Origin: Emiliania huxleyi CCMP1516
Lineage: Eukaryota > Haptophyta > Isochrysidales > Noelaerhabdaceae
DNA length: 64,000 nt
Assembly (NCBI RefSeq): GCF_000372725.1
Contig: NW_005200970.1
Coordinates: 73,139-137,138 of the forward strand
Reading direction: 5' to 3'
The notes under the pieces were generated by a model. It had not been told where the DNA came from and did not search any database. It was given only the letters and a program-made list of their open reading frames with translations. Below are positions 1 to 12,176 of this stretch, in pieces. How positions within the stretch are numbered: the stretch's first letter is position 1; each line of letters starts with the position of its first letter. A program made the translations under genes and the position numbers.

Positions 1-831
1 TCTCGCGCTGATGGCCGAGGCGACGCAATCTCCCCACATCTCCCCATATCTCCCCAAATCTCCCCATATCTCGCGCTGATGGCCGAGGCGACGCAGCCGA
101 CGCAGCGGTGGCAGCGCCTGCCGACGCGCCGCCGCACCTCGGCTCATCTCGGCCCATCTCGCGCTAGGCGACCCAAAAGTACCACGACGAGGGCCGGCCG
201 TCGCAGGCGGAGCCGCTGGCGCGCGAGCTCGTCGCCGCGTGCGCGCGCCGGCTAGGAGTGCCGGGGGCTGGGAGACGGCGCGCTTGCACGGGCCTTCTTT
301 ACTGAGCGGTCTGGGGAGGGGGTCTCGTTAGGCGAGCAGCCCGAGGAGGAGGGAGAGGCGTGCCGCGCGCGCTGCATCTCGGCTGCACGTCGGCCGTCCC
401 TCGGCTGTAGGCGAGGGGCACACGCTGACTGTGCGCTACTCGTGGATGCTGGCGGTGCTGCTGCGGCAGCAGGGCAAGGGCGACGAGGCGGCGGCGATCA
501 CCGGCGAGTGGGGCGCGCTGCCGTCGGATTTGCCGGCGAGCTTGCCGACGGCGCGGGGGCACAAGCCGGCGCCGCATTCGGTTGTGGACTACGTGGAGCT
601 GGGCCAGTTCTCGCACACGCTGCAGACGGTGCGCTTCGACGGCGCCGGTGGTCGCGAGGGGACCGGACATGTCCGTGACGTGTCCGTGGGGTGTGTGGTC
701 TCGTCTAGGTGAGCTTCGAAGACAACTACTCCAAGGACCTCGTCTCGCTGGGCCACGGCGCGGCGGAGCTGCCGCTCGGGGAGCTCGGCGGCGGAGGCTT
801 CGCTTTCCACTTCGAGACGCCGTCGTACTGA
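1..831 (+). CDS. Unknown protein, 3' part of a multi-exon gene
   Basis: The gene enters from the left edge. A coding stretch reading LMAE ends at 87. A GC-AG intron (88-167) made of 10-bp ctcggcccat-type repeats follows, then an exon from 168 (ATQKYHDEGRPSQAEP...LVAACARRLG). Another exon runs from about 411 to 628 (GEGHTLTVRYSWMLAVLL... to HTLQT). A GT-AG intron (629-708) is followed by the last exon, 709-831, beginning VSFEDNYSKDLVS and ending FHFETPSY-stop. The 629-708 junction keeps the frame exactly (phase 0). The helical segment YSWMLAVLLRQQGKGDEAAA resembles a TPR helix, but I do not recognise the family. The intron between about 260 and 410 could not be resolved. Both resolved introns begin with a copy of the next exon (gcgacgcag/gcgacccaa; gtgcgcttcga/gtgagcttcga). 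Confidence 0.55.
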
Positions 832-1308
832 GGCCGCCCTACTGAGCCTTGCGGGGGCGGCGGCGGCGGGGAGGAGCGGGAGGCGGCCGAGGCACGGCGA
901 GGGGTGCGGAGGAGGCGGAGGAGGGGAGACGGGGAGGGCTCGCGCCCCTTGCCTCGTGCCCCCCTGCCTCGTGATCCCGCGGGGCGAGTGGCGTCGCCCC
1001 GCGGTGTACAACGTCTGGCGCGCGCACACCCGCGCGCGGCAGAGTCGCTCGGCGCGGCCGCGGCAGTAGTGCATGTGCAATCTCTGGTGCATGTGTTGTC
1101 TCATGTGAGAGACTTTGTGAGCGGGACTGCGTCGATGTGCCGCGCTCTAGGTCTAAGGGGAGCACAGCGAGGCCCCGCTGTGAGGTTTGCATACATTTGA
1201 AGCGGGGCTATGTAAAACACGCGATGTGGAGACTAAAGTAACGTGTGTCGCTCCCGCCGCCTGCGCCACGATGACACAACCCACATGATTAATTACCTGT
1301 GTCGCTAA
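832..1308. other. Intergenic / 3' flank, no gene seen
   Basis: This is the 3' flank of the first gene: a purine-rich gcggcgg stretch, then mixed sequence with repeated gtgcatgtg words near 1069-1094. No convincing exon was found on either strand. The CTAA that precedes the putative transposon is at 1305-1308. Confidence 0.4.
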
Positions 1309-1612
1309 ATCGCGATTTTTTTCGAGGTCAGACCCATTCATGCCTGCACCCTGGCACCACTGTGGACGGTCCGTCCGACGTCGGGTAACCGTCGCCGCAT
1401 CGCCCTCGCGACTCAAGGTGCGCGCAGCGTGACCGCCGTGAGCTGCCCTCCCGACCCATGTAAAAAAATCCGCCATCTCCCCTCTCAGTGAGCCGGGAGA
1501 GCGCTCCGGGCACCTCCGGGCAGCCGTCTCCCCGCCACGAAAGCTCTGCCGAGAGCGCCGTTCCCATGGGCGGCGTTCCCGAACCATTCGTAGGCGCCGC
1601 GCGGCATTGCCA

Positions 1613-2233
1613 ATGCTCCATCGACACGGTGCAGGCGGCCCCAAGCCAAAGGGGTGGACACGTGCCGCCAAGAACGCCTTCCTAATCCACTTTGGTGTGC
1701 GCACGGGCGGTGCTCCAGTGGACGCCACTGCCGACGGCGCCGCCGCCGACCCGCCCGCCGCCGACCCTCCCACCGAGGAGGTCGACGGAGCTGCAGACCC
1801 AGCGATGCAGTCCGAGGCCGCCGCTCCGGTGGCAGAGGCTGACGTCCCGATGGCGCAAGCGCTGAGCGATGCCGAGCTTTCATCAGATCACGAGCACGAG
1901 GAGCAGCCGCTGCTCCATGAGCAGCGGCTTGCGACAGTCAACCAGGAGCAGGCACGGCTTGAGGCGCTGCGTTGGACCGAGGAAGAGGTGGCTTTGTGGG
2001 TGAGTTGGGGGGGTGTGAAGGAGGACTTGATCTAGGCTGGAGATTGCACGTGGAGCACTTGGAGGCGCTAGAAGGAGTTCGAGGAGGAGCGTGCGGGCTA
2101 CATGGAGGAGACCTCGTGCGACGAGTCCGAGGACGAGGACGAGGACGAGAGCGACGGCGAGGCGCCCGCACCCGCCCCCGCACCCGCACCCGCACCTGCA
2201 CCCGCGCAGCGTGCAGCGTGCAGGGAAGCGTAA
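1613..2233 (+). CDS. Acidic hypothetical protein, two exons
   Basis: The first in-frame ATG is at 1613 ([20 protein letters not shown]...). Exon 1 ends at 1999 in EEEVALW, followed by a perfect GT-AG intron (gtgagt...gctag, 2000-2071, 72 nt, phase 0). Exon 2 continues [20 protein letters not shown], then an Asp/Glu-rich tract and an Ala-Pro repeat, to TAA at 2231-2233. Just downstream another frame encodes a basic Lys/Ala/Pro-rich tail ending SKRQRRK at 2435, which looks coding. A length change in the gcacccgcac repeat may therefore have shifted the frame and cut off a nuclear-type C terminus. Its position inside the 1309-3882 element suggests a transposon gene. No family was recognised. Confidence 0.5.
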
Positions 2234-2457
2234 GGCTGCACCGCCTCGAGCACTGCCGACGCGCCCGCCAGACAGCAGTGATGACGATGGCCCATCATTG
2301 CATGCGCCAGCACCGGCGCGGGCAGGGCGGGGGGCCAAGCCGGCAGCCAAGGGGTCCGCACGGCGCAAGCCGCCAGCAGCCAAGCCAGCAGCCAAGCCAG
2401 TAGCGGCCATGTCGAAGCGTCAGCGACGGAAGTGATCTGTACACACTGCATGAGTAT

Positions 2458-3452
<995 letters not shown>

Positions 3453-3527
3453 GTCCGCCGTCGCCGCCGTCCTGTCTGCTGCGCTCTGTGCTCCGTGGTA
3501 CAGTCGCTTATTGTTGCTGAGTATGAA

Positions 3528-3530
<3 letters not shown>

Positions 3531-3613
<83 letters not shown>
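3531..3613. repeat. (GT)n microsatellite, about 41 units
   Basis: The second uninterrupted GT run. Together with 2591-2688 it brackets the strand-biased segment. Confidence 0.98.
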
Positions 3614-3616
<3 letters not shown>

Positions 3617-3723
3617 ATTGTACGAGATTTGTACATTGCGCTCTAGTTTGGGGCTCTTGGGCAGCAGCTCACAGCCTTTTTTTGGTCGGTTTCTGGCGCT
3701 AAAAAAATGCAAAATTTTCTTCG

Positions 3724-3802
3724 CGGGGCTCTGCCCCGCACCCCGCTGGGGCTGCCAGCCCCAGACCCCAGGCTGGGGCTCCGCCCCAGACCCCGAGTTA
3801 GG
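3724..3802. repeat. GC-rich short hairpin array
   Basis: Alternating ggggctctgcccc, ggggctgccagcccc and ggggctccgcccc blocks, each able to fold on itself, run through 3724-3802 near the right end of the putative transposon. Confidence 0.7.
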
Positions 3803-4027
3803 CGCTGTCGGCGGCCAGAGGCCGAGTTACGTCTGCAGGCAAAAGTCGCTCGCTGCCGTCTGAGCTCGAAAAAAATCGCGATCTAATGTTCAAACAAGCG
3901 GTCGTGTCGTGCAGCTCGGGTGTTGGGGAGGTTGTGGGAGCCGCTCTGGTTTCCCTTGATCCAGGACGTTGGCGATCCAGGACGACGTTGGCGTTCCAGG
4001 ACGCCCCAAAGCCGCTCACCTTTGCCA

Positions 4028-7000
4028 ATGGCCTTCACACTGGCCTTCCTAGTCTCCGCTGTTGCCGCACGCCGGTCGAGCATCTCGAGCCCGACATCTT
4101 TCGTCAACCTCTCTCTTCCCCGCGCTGGCGGTGAGCGGCGGGCGATTGACAGACCGGCAAACGCTTCTCGAGCCACAAGCCAGGAGCACAAGATCGAGGC
4201 ACCGCCCGATGCGGTGGCCACCCCTCGTGGGTCGACTGACCTCTTCTCCTTCTCAAGTGAGATTCCCGACTGGCGGGGCGCCTGCGCCTCCGTGGACCGC
4301 GCCGACCTCGAGGTCGAGCAGGCCGAGCTCGAGCGGAGTGACCAGGCACTCGGCGACCCGCAGTGCACTCGCCACGTCGCCGCACTGCGTATTCGCCCAC
4401 CCTTCGCCCCTCTAGAACACCTCATGCGCCGCTCTACCCTGCCCTGACTGCTCTGAGCGCTGCCCTGACTGCTCTGAGCGGCATTCGCTTCTATCACTCA
4501 TCGCGCCTCCTCCTGCGCGCCTGACGGAATCCCCCCTCTCCCTTCTCAGGGAGAGAGCGAGGCACCCGACATGGACACGGCCGGCAGCGCTCCCTGGTAC
4601 CGCCTTGTGGGTTCCCTCGTGCACGAGTCCGGGGAGCCACCTGGCTGCTGGGCCGCCCTTGGCAAGTCCCAGGCATCGCTGCCCATCCGGTCCGAGACTG
4701 AGGCGGTGCCCATGATTTTGCCGGTTCCGCCAAAGACCGAGTCAGCGGAGGCGCAGCGCAGCGAGGCGTCGAGCCTCTTGCGGAACTACAACACGCCACA
4801 GGATCTAGTTCGGCCCACGGAGGTCTGCGCCACTCAGATCGCCGACTCGAAGACGGCCGAGTTGACCGATCTCTTCTCCATTTCAAGTGACTTTGCCGGC
4901 TCGTGGCCGCACTGCGCCTCCTTCATCTGGGCCCAGCGCGGAGCCGCCGCCGCCGTTGCGTGGCACGCGGAGCCTCACCACGCGCTCACCGACGAGCTCT
5001 ACAAGACCGACAAGCCGCTTGCGAACCCGCCGGTCGACAAGGGCGCGTGGCTGCTTCTCCTCGCGATGCTCCCGCTGGCATGTGCTCCGTCGCCCTCTCC
5101 GCCCCCACCCCCGCCTCTGCCGCCGCTCCCCACTGGCTTTGTCGCCGCGGCGAGCATCAGGGAGCTCCAATCCCTGATCACGGAGGCTGCTGCTTCGCGA
5201 GCCGACGTCTCAATCTACCTGCCGCCCAGTGCAGACTTCAAGCTGAACAGCCAGATCAGGTGCGCCTCCAGCATCAAGGTGACCGTCGCGAGCAGCGGCG
5301 AGGGCGCGACGCTCGACGGCCAGGAACAGACCAGGCTCTTTTACCTCTCGGGCGGCTGCAGCCTCACCCTGCGGGGGCTGAACCTCGTCGAGACGGCCAC
5401 GTCCTCGCTGCCCTTTCTCCACCCTTGTGCGGCCGTGCTGGCGCTGCTCCTCGCGGCGTGCTTTGAGCCGCTGCTGCGTGGGCAGGTCAAGAAGAAGAGG
5501 GTGGAGGGCCGCAGGCACGCAGCTAGCTCCGTGCACTGGCTCACCAGCACGCGTGCTCTCCGAGTTGGCATTGTGATCATCTTCTTCCTGCAGGGCGTAT
5601 GCGGCACACCAGCGGCACCGCTGCAGCCCGTCAGCGTCAGCAGCCCGTGCTCGCTCACCGACGGCGGCTTGTGCGCCACGTCGCCAAACTACCCGAACAG
5701 CTACGGCATCAACGAGGCGTGCACCATCAGCGGCGTGCCGCCGGTCGAGCTGGAGACGATCGCCTTTGAAATGGAGCAATGCGGCAGCTGCGGATGCGGT
5801 GACTACCTCACCGTCAACGGCGTGAGGTACTGCGGCACCTCGGGGCCGAGTGGCGCGGTGGCGGAGGACGGCGTCATCGAGTGGCGATCGGATCACAGCG
5901 TATTCGGGCCGGGCTGGAAGGCGTGCCCCTGGTCCCTCTCGCTCCCCTTTCTTCTCCTCTCTGACGCCTATCCTCCCTCTGCCGTCAGATCTGCTGGCCG
6001 ACCCGCCCGCCTTCACCGCCACCAGCGCCATCACCGCCCCCACCCCCGCCTCTGCCGCCGCTCTCCCCCGGCTATGTCGCCGCGGCGACCGAGACCGAGC
6101 TCCGCAACCTGATCGAGGAGCCGTCTGCCGACGTCTCCATCTACCTGCCGCCCGGTGCAGAGTTCAAGCTGAACAGCCAGATCAGGTGCGCCTCCAGCAT
6201 CAAGGTGACCGTCGCGAGCAGCGGCGAGGGCGCGACGCTCGACGGCAATGGAGTGATCGGGCTCTTTTTCCTCTCGCGCGGCTGCAGCCTCACCCTGCGG
6301 GGGCTGAACCTCGTCAACGGGAGGGCGGTGGACAGCGGCGGCGTTGTGAACGCTTTCGACGCAGGCGACGTCGAGATCATCGATTCGACAATCACAAACT
6401 GCAGGGCTGGCTTGGTGCGCCTCGTAGAGCTAGCCGCCTCCCTGCAGCGCCGCACGGCAGCGGGGCGGGAGATGCAGAGGGCCACGGCTGCCTCACCCCG
6501 CTCCCTCCTCGCAACCGCAGAACGGCGGCGTCGTCAGCGTGTATAACAGCGGTGCGGTCTCGATAATCGGCTCCACTGTGACGGGCTGCTCTGCTAACTG
6601 GGTGCGCCGCGTAGAGCTAGCCGCCTCCAGCAGCGCCGCACGGCAGCGGGGCGAGAGAGCGAGAGGGCCACGGCTGCCTCACCCCGCTCTCTCCTCGCAA
6701 CCGCAGGACGGCGGCGTCGTCTACGCGGAGGACAGCGGTGCGGTCTCGATCATCGACTCGGATGTGTCGGACTGCTCTGCTGGGGTGCGCCGCGTAGAGC
6801 TAGCCGCCTCCAGCAGCGCCGCACGGCAGCGGGGCGAGAGAGCGAGAGGGCCACGGCTGCCTCACCCCGCTCTCTCCTCGCAACCGCAGTCCGGCGGCGT
6901 CGTCTACGCGGAGGACAGCGGTGCGGTCTCGATAGCCGGCTCGATCGTGACCGGCTGCTCGGCTGCTGAATATGTGCGCCGCGTAGAGCTATAGCCGTAC

Positions 7001-10000
7001 TCCAACAGCGCCGCACGGCAGCGGGGCGAGAGAGGGAGAGGGGCCACGGCTGCCTCACCCCGCTCTCTCCTCGCAACCGCAGTCCGGCGGCGTCGTCTCC
7101 GCGTGGAACAACGGTGCGGTCTCGATAAGCGGCTCGACAATGACGAGCTGCTCTGCTGGCAATGTGCGCCGCGTAGAGCTAGCAGCCACACCGCCCAGAA
7201 GAGGCGGCTGTTGACTCTTCGCCCCCCACTTGGGACTACGCAGGACGGCGGAGCTACATACACGTCTGCCACCGACCTCATCGTGACCGACTCCACCATC
7301 TCCGGCTGCACTGCCACGCGAGGCGGAGCAGTGTGCGTGTGGTCGGGCTCAGCCAGCCTGGCCCGCTCCACCATCTCCAACTGCATCGCCACAGAGTCTG
7401 GCGGCGGCCTCTACTCGGCGGGAGGGCGCACCTCCCTTAGCGACGGCACCCTCATCAGCGGCTGCTCTGCCCCAGTTACAGAGGGGAGCTCCATCTTCCT
7501 GCTCGCTGGCGAGGTCTCCTATACCCTCCCCGCCCCCGCCGGCCGCTGGCTGCCGAACGCGCGCTGCGAGGTGTACCGGGAGGCGTGCCCGACGGATGAT
7601 CAAGGTCGCCCGACCAATGACTGCCCTAATCACCGCGAAACTTGCGCGATCAACCTCGTCGTTCAGAACAACGTCGACCCGTGGTACTGCCAGAGCCCGA
7701 CCTTCGTGCAGCCCTGCAACTGGGAGGGCGACCCCTCCCTCCTCGGCGATGACCTCTACCAGTTGCCGCTGCTGCCCGTCGATGAGGACTTCCCCTTTGC
7801 CTGCGCCGCCGGCCTCCGCGGCTCGGCCGACCCAAAGGAGCAGTCGAGCAGCAGCTGCGCCGGCCGCTGCCCCGCAGGCTCCAAATGCCCCACAGAGGCG
7901 ACCTATGAGGCGCTGCCCTGCGATGCTGGCCACGTCTGCCCGGAGGGAACGAGCGTGCCCCTTCCCTGCCCCGCCGGATCGTACTCGAACGCCACCGACC
8001 TCGCCGCCGCGAGCGAGTGCACCGACGCCTCGCCGGGCTACTTTGCCACCACCGGCTCCACCGAGCAGACGCCGTGTCGCGAGGGCAGCTTCGCCGCCGG
8101 CACGCGCAACGACGCGTGCGAGCTGTGCCCCGAGGGGTACTCCCAGGACCAGCCCGCCGCCGCCGCCTGCGTCCGCTGCGCTGCTGGCAAGTTTTGCCCG
8201 TTGGGATCGTCGCGCGAGCTGGACGCGCAGTGCTCGCCTGGCACGTACGCCAACGTGACGGACGCCGACGGCGACCCCGAGTGCCTCGCCTGCCCCGCCG
8301 GCTCATCGTGCGCGGGAGGTGGCGCCGCGCCTGCCGTGTGCTCTCCAGGAACCGCAGCCAAGCCTGCTCAGGACCAGTGCACCATCTGCGACGTCGGGAC
8401 GTATCAGCCGGATTCCGGAGCCGCGGGCTGCCTCGAGTGCGCGCTGGGTACGTTCTGTCCAAAGGGAAGCAGCGCTCAGCTGCCGGCGACCTGTCCCGCG
8501 GGCTTCTACAACGGGAAGGCGTCCACCACGCTGGAGAGCCTCGACGATTGCGTCGGTTGCGCGCCTGGCAGCTTCTGCGCCGGCGGCGCCGCGCAGCCAA
8601 CCGCTTGCGCTCCAGGTAGCATCGCCCCGTCGGCCAACATGTCCGCGTGCGAGCTGTGCCCAAAAGGCAATTTCGCAGCCTCCGCCACCGCTTGCGAGGA
8701 GTGCGAGGCGGGCACCTACGCGGCGAGCGACGGCCTCTCGCAGTGCACTCCCTGCCCCCACCCCCTCAGCTCCAAGAGCGGCGATGTCACCTGCTCCATC
8801 TGCAAAAAGGACTTCTACTTGAAGGACGCGAGCACCGATCCGGACGACATCTTTGAGAACCCGACCCAGCACTGCAAGCCGTGCCCACCCAACGCCAACT
8901 GCAGCGCCGGCACCGCTCTCGCGTCCCTCGGCGTGGACGTCGGCTACTGGCGCGCCTCCAACGCAACCTCGGAGCTTCACCGCTGTGACTCAGAGACGTG
9001 CTCTGGTGGCTCCGGCCAGCCCTCCCTCCGCCGCCTCACCGACGGAGATGACGACCCGTACTGCACCGCCGGCCACACCGGCCCGCTCTGCGAGGTCTGC
9101 GTCGCGGACTCGGACTACTTTAGCTCAGCCGAGAAGCGCTGCGTCGCCTGCCCCTCGAGGGCTCGCTCCGCTGGCGTCTTTGTCGTCTTTGTCATCGTCG
9201 TCGCTGTGCTCGCCGCCGTCTACGCTGGGCTCCGTCGCCTCCCCCTCTCCCGCCGCCTCCGGCAGCGGGCCACCCGCATCGAGTCCGAGGTCGGCCTGCA
9301 GCCCAAGTTCAAGATCGTCGTCGGCTTCTACCAGGTGAGCAGCATCCTCGGCGTCGTCTACGGCGTCCGCCTCGACGAGCACTTTACGCGCTGGCTCAAC
9401 GTGCTCAAGCTGTTCAGCCTGGACCTGTTCGATGTTGCCATCCCCGGCCGTTGCCTCGGAGCCATGAGCACGCGGCTGCTCGTCGCAGGGATCTGGCCGT
9501 ACCTCGCCGTCGCCTTCGTGTCGCTCGCCATTGTGGCGGCGGCGGCGGTCCTCAACGTCAAGCAGGCATTCGACCGCCAGCTGCTCGGCCGCCTCCTTTA
9601 CTGGGCGATCTTCATCTTCTACCTGGTGCTTCCCTCCGTCTCGCGCTCCATCTTCAGCGCGAGGCTGTGCGAGTCCTTTGGCTACGACGACGCCACAGGC
9701 CAGCGGATCAGCTACCTGCTCGCCGACCCCTCGCTCACGTGCGACGACGGCCCGACGTGGGACGACAAGACTAGCGGACTCGCGCCGTACTTTTGGGCCT
9801 TCTTCGCCCTCTGGCCCGTCCTCGTGCCGCTCGGCTTCTTGGCGCTGCTGCTCCGCGTCCGCAAGCCCGTGGCTGCGCAGCGCGCAACGCCGCTCTCTCG
9901 CGCGACGAGCTTCCTCTGGCGGGACTACTCCGCCGGCTTCCTCTTCTGGGAGGTGCTCGACCTGGTCCGCAAGATCTTCCTCACCTCGATGGTGCTCTTC

Positions 10001-11615
10001 ATCGACCAGGAGTACGGCTCCAGGAAGCTGCTGCGCACCGTGGTCGCCGGCATCGTCTCGGCCATGTTTCTCACCATCCTCGCCCTCGCCCGTCCCTACC
10101 GGCGCTCCGACGACCTCTACCTGGCGTGCATCGCCAACTTGCTGCTCACGTGCTGCTTCGCGTCGGGAGTGGTCATCCAGGTCCGCGCCCCACGCTGTCC
10201 CTCTCTCACAGCTCCGCGCAACCTCACACCACCCGCCCCCTCCGCCGCCGCAGCTGTGCGATAGCACTATGTACGAAGACATGTGCTACGGCCTCGTTGG
10301 CTACAAGACCTCGCGCAGCGCCACAACCTTTGTCGTCGTCCTCACCGCGGTCATGCTCGCCATCTCGCTAGCCGTCATCCTCGTATCGGCGGTCAGCGCC
10401 ACGAGGGCGAAGACCATGCGGCTCGCCTCGTCGAAACGCGAGCCGATGCGCGACGGCATCACCCTCGCCGACGGCCAGCAGTGGCACCTCTTCCTCAGCC
10501 ATGTCTGGAGCACGGGGCAGGTTTGGCACTCCTTGCCCCGCCAGTTTTCGTGTGTGGAGAAGACCTGACCTGGCCTTCCTCCCTTGTAGGACGCCGTCGC
10601 CGTAATCAAGAATGAGCTTCTGCAGTTCCTGCCCGGCTGCGAGATCTTCCTCGATGTCGACGACCTCAAAAACATCGGAGAGCTGGAGGCGTACATTGGT
10701 CGCTCGCAGGTGGTGCTCTGCTTCCTCTCGCGGGGCTACCTGCGCTCGACAAACTGCCTGCGAGAGATCCGCGCCGCGCTGGAGATGGGCAAGCCGCTCG
10801 TGCTCGTCCACGAGGCAGACCCGGACAAGGGCGGAGGCACGCTCGCCAAGCTGCGATCCGAGTGCCCCGAGGAGCTGCGGGCCGCCATCTTTGACGCCGG
10901 CTGGCCGATGGCGGTGTGGCATCGGATCGAGGCCTTCCAGCACGTCTCGCTCAAGGTCATCGCCGAGGCGCTGCTGCTGAAGACGCCAAAGTACGAGGGC
11001 GAAAAGGAGCTGCCCCTGTGCATCCCGGGCGAGATCCGAGCCGACGGCCTCGCCTTCCCCAAGCCGGTGGTTCTCTGGGCCTCGACTTTGAACGCCGGGG
11101 CGCGAGGGCTTGCCAATGCAGTCGCGGTGGCCGTGGCTGGCAGCATCTCTGTCACCGACGCGATTCCCTCGCTCCTCTCCTCGCTGCCTCGCGCGAGCGA
11201 CAGCGGCGGCGACGAGGCGACCCACATGCTGCTCTACCTGAACAAGGCGACGTGGGCCGGCGAGGGCGCCGAGGCGCTCGCAGAGCAGGTGCGCGCCGCG
11301 CGCGAGGCCAGGCTGCCGATCGTCATGGCGCACGAGAATGATGCCGTCCGCGGCGGCTGCATCTTTGCCCACTTTTTCGAGGTGACGCCGCGCGACCTGA
11401 TCGCCGATGGGCTGTACCATGACCTCGCCGTCGGCTGCCACGCTGGCCCGCACCGGCAGGTGTCGATAGCCCTCCTCGCACAGGCGCTCGGCGCGACCAA
11501 GCAGACGGCTCAGTCGCGCGTTCGCCGCGTCACCGCCCTCGCTCGAACGACGCAGCCCCGCGGCTCCTCTTCAAAGATGGAGCCGTGTCGGTCGAGTGGC
11601 GAGGACCTTGCCTAA
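4028..11615 (+). CDS. TIR-domain receptor with beta-helix, CUB and Cys-rich ectodomain
   Basis: A membrane receptor is inferred. A likely start is the ATG at 4028 (MAFTLAFLVSAVAARR, a good signal peptide); the joins between 4028 and 5593 are uncertain. A CUB-like segment (ATSPNYPNSYG... to FGPGWK) ends at 5920. A GC-AG intron (5921-5988) leads into Pro-rich sequence and parallel beta-helix coils. Introns 6415-6520, 6602-6706, 6785-6889, 6974-7082 and 7164-7243 separate the coil exons. The exon from 7244 encodes further coils, then many Cys-rich GCC2/GCC3-type repeats (CPAGSYS, CPAGFYNG), a hydrophobic segment (VFVVFVIVVAVLAAVY) and several more membrane segments. Introns 10181-10253 and 10521-10589 follow. 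The cytoplasmic end is a TIR domain: HLFLSHVW, then CEIFLDVDDL, then STNCLREI with the Glu typical of TIR NADases. The last residues are EDLA-stop. Confidence 0.8.
6415..7243 (+). repeat. Tandem exon-intron cassette array
   Basis: Five introns (6415-6520, 6602-6706, 6785-6889, 6974-7082, 7164-7243) alternate with exons of 80-84 nt. All introns start gtgcgccgcgtagagcta or nearly so. The first four end in ctctcctcgcaaccgcag or a one-base variant and are close to identical; the fifth is shorter and diverged. Each exon encodes one beta-helix coil of the type GGVVxxxxxGAVSIxxSxVxxC. The array arose by duplication of a whole intron-plus-exon unit. Confidence 0.9.
10521..10589 (-). repeat. Reverse GGTAAGG-family copy serving as an intron
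   Basis: The intron gtttggcactccttgcccc...cccttgtag lies within the TIR coding region. Its reverse complement (ggcggggcaagg preceded by cttctccacacacg and aggccaggtcagg) aligns with the dispersed repeat at 2458, 20889, 22126, 48220 and 61843. Splicing is phase 0 on both sides. Confidence 0.75.
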
Positions 11616-12176
11616 GCCTGCGAAGAGTCGGCAGCGCCGCATGCCCAGATGAGCCAGATCGTCTGACCACCACCATTTCGCACCACCACCTCCACGCATG
11701 TTCACTAGCTAGCACTGGAAGCGTTTGGGCCAGACAAGCTGTGCCTGCGCGCCTGCGGCGCAAGCGTTTTGTCCCCTCCCCTTCTCCCTGCATGTCTGCG
11801 CCTGCTGCTGGCGAACCCCGAGAGGCGTTGGAGTGCCTCGCCAGGCCTGCTGTAGATTTTGTGCTCCCCGTTCTCCCTGCCTGTCTGCGCCTGCGGACAG
11901 GTACGTTTTGTGCTCCCACCCGTTCTCCCTGCCTGTCTGCGCCTGCGGCGCGAGTTTTGTGTTTTGTCCTCTTCGTTCTCCCTGTCTGTCTGCGGAGACT
12001 GCGCCTGGGCGCTACGGTACGTGTGTTGTGTGACTGTTGGTGCTCACCGCACCCCCCCCCGTTCTGCACGCATGGGCCTCTGTCTGAGCCTGCGGCGGCG
12101 AGTTTTATCCGCTACGTTTTGTTGTATACTTACCCCATTTTCGCTTCCTGCTGTCGCGTGTCGGACGTACTAACTA
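11616..12176. repeat. Intergenic region with degenerate about 50-90 bp repeat
   Basis: The block ttttgt...ttctccctgcctgtctgcgcctgcgg recurs at about 11767, 11858, 11908 and 11957 with variation. The rest is the 3' flank of two convergent genes. No exon was recognised. Confidence 0.6.

Noticed and set aside
2000..2071. Exon-duplication signature in the intron of the 1613-2233 gene
   Set aside because: The intron start (gtgagttgg) does not resemble the next exon (aaggagttc); this is an ordinary GT-AG intron.
9125..10282. 385-codon minus-strand frame opposite the receptor
   Set aside because: It is the antisense of a clearly coding TM/Cys-rich exon; GC-rich codon use leaves the opposite strand open.
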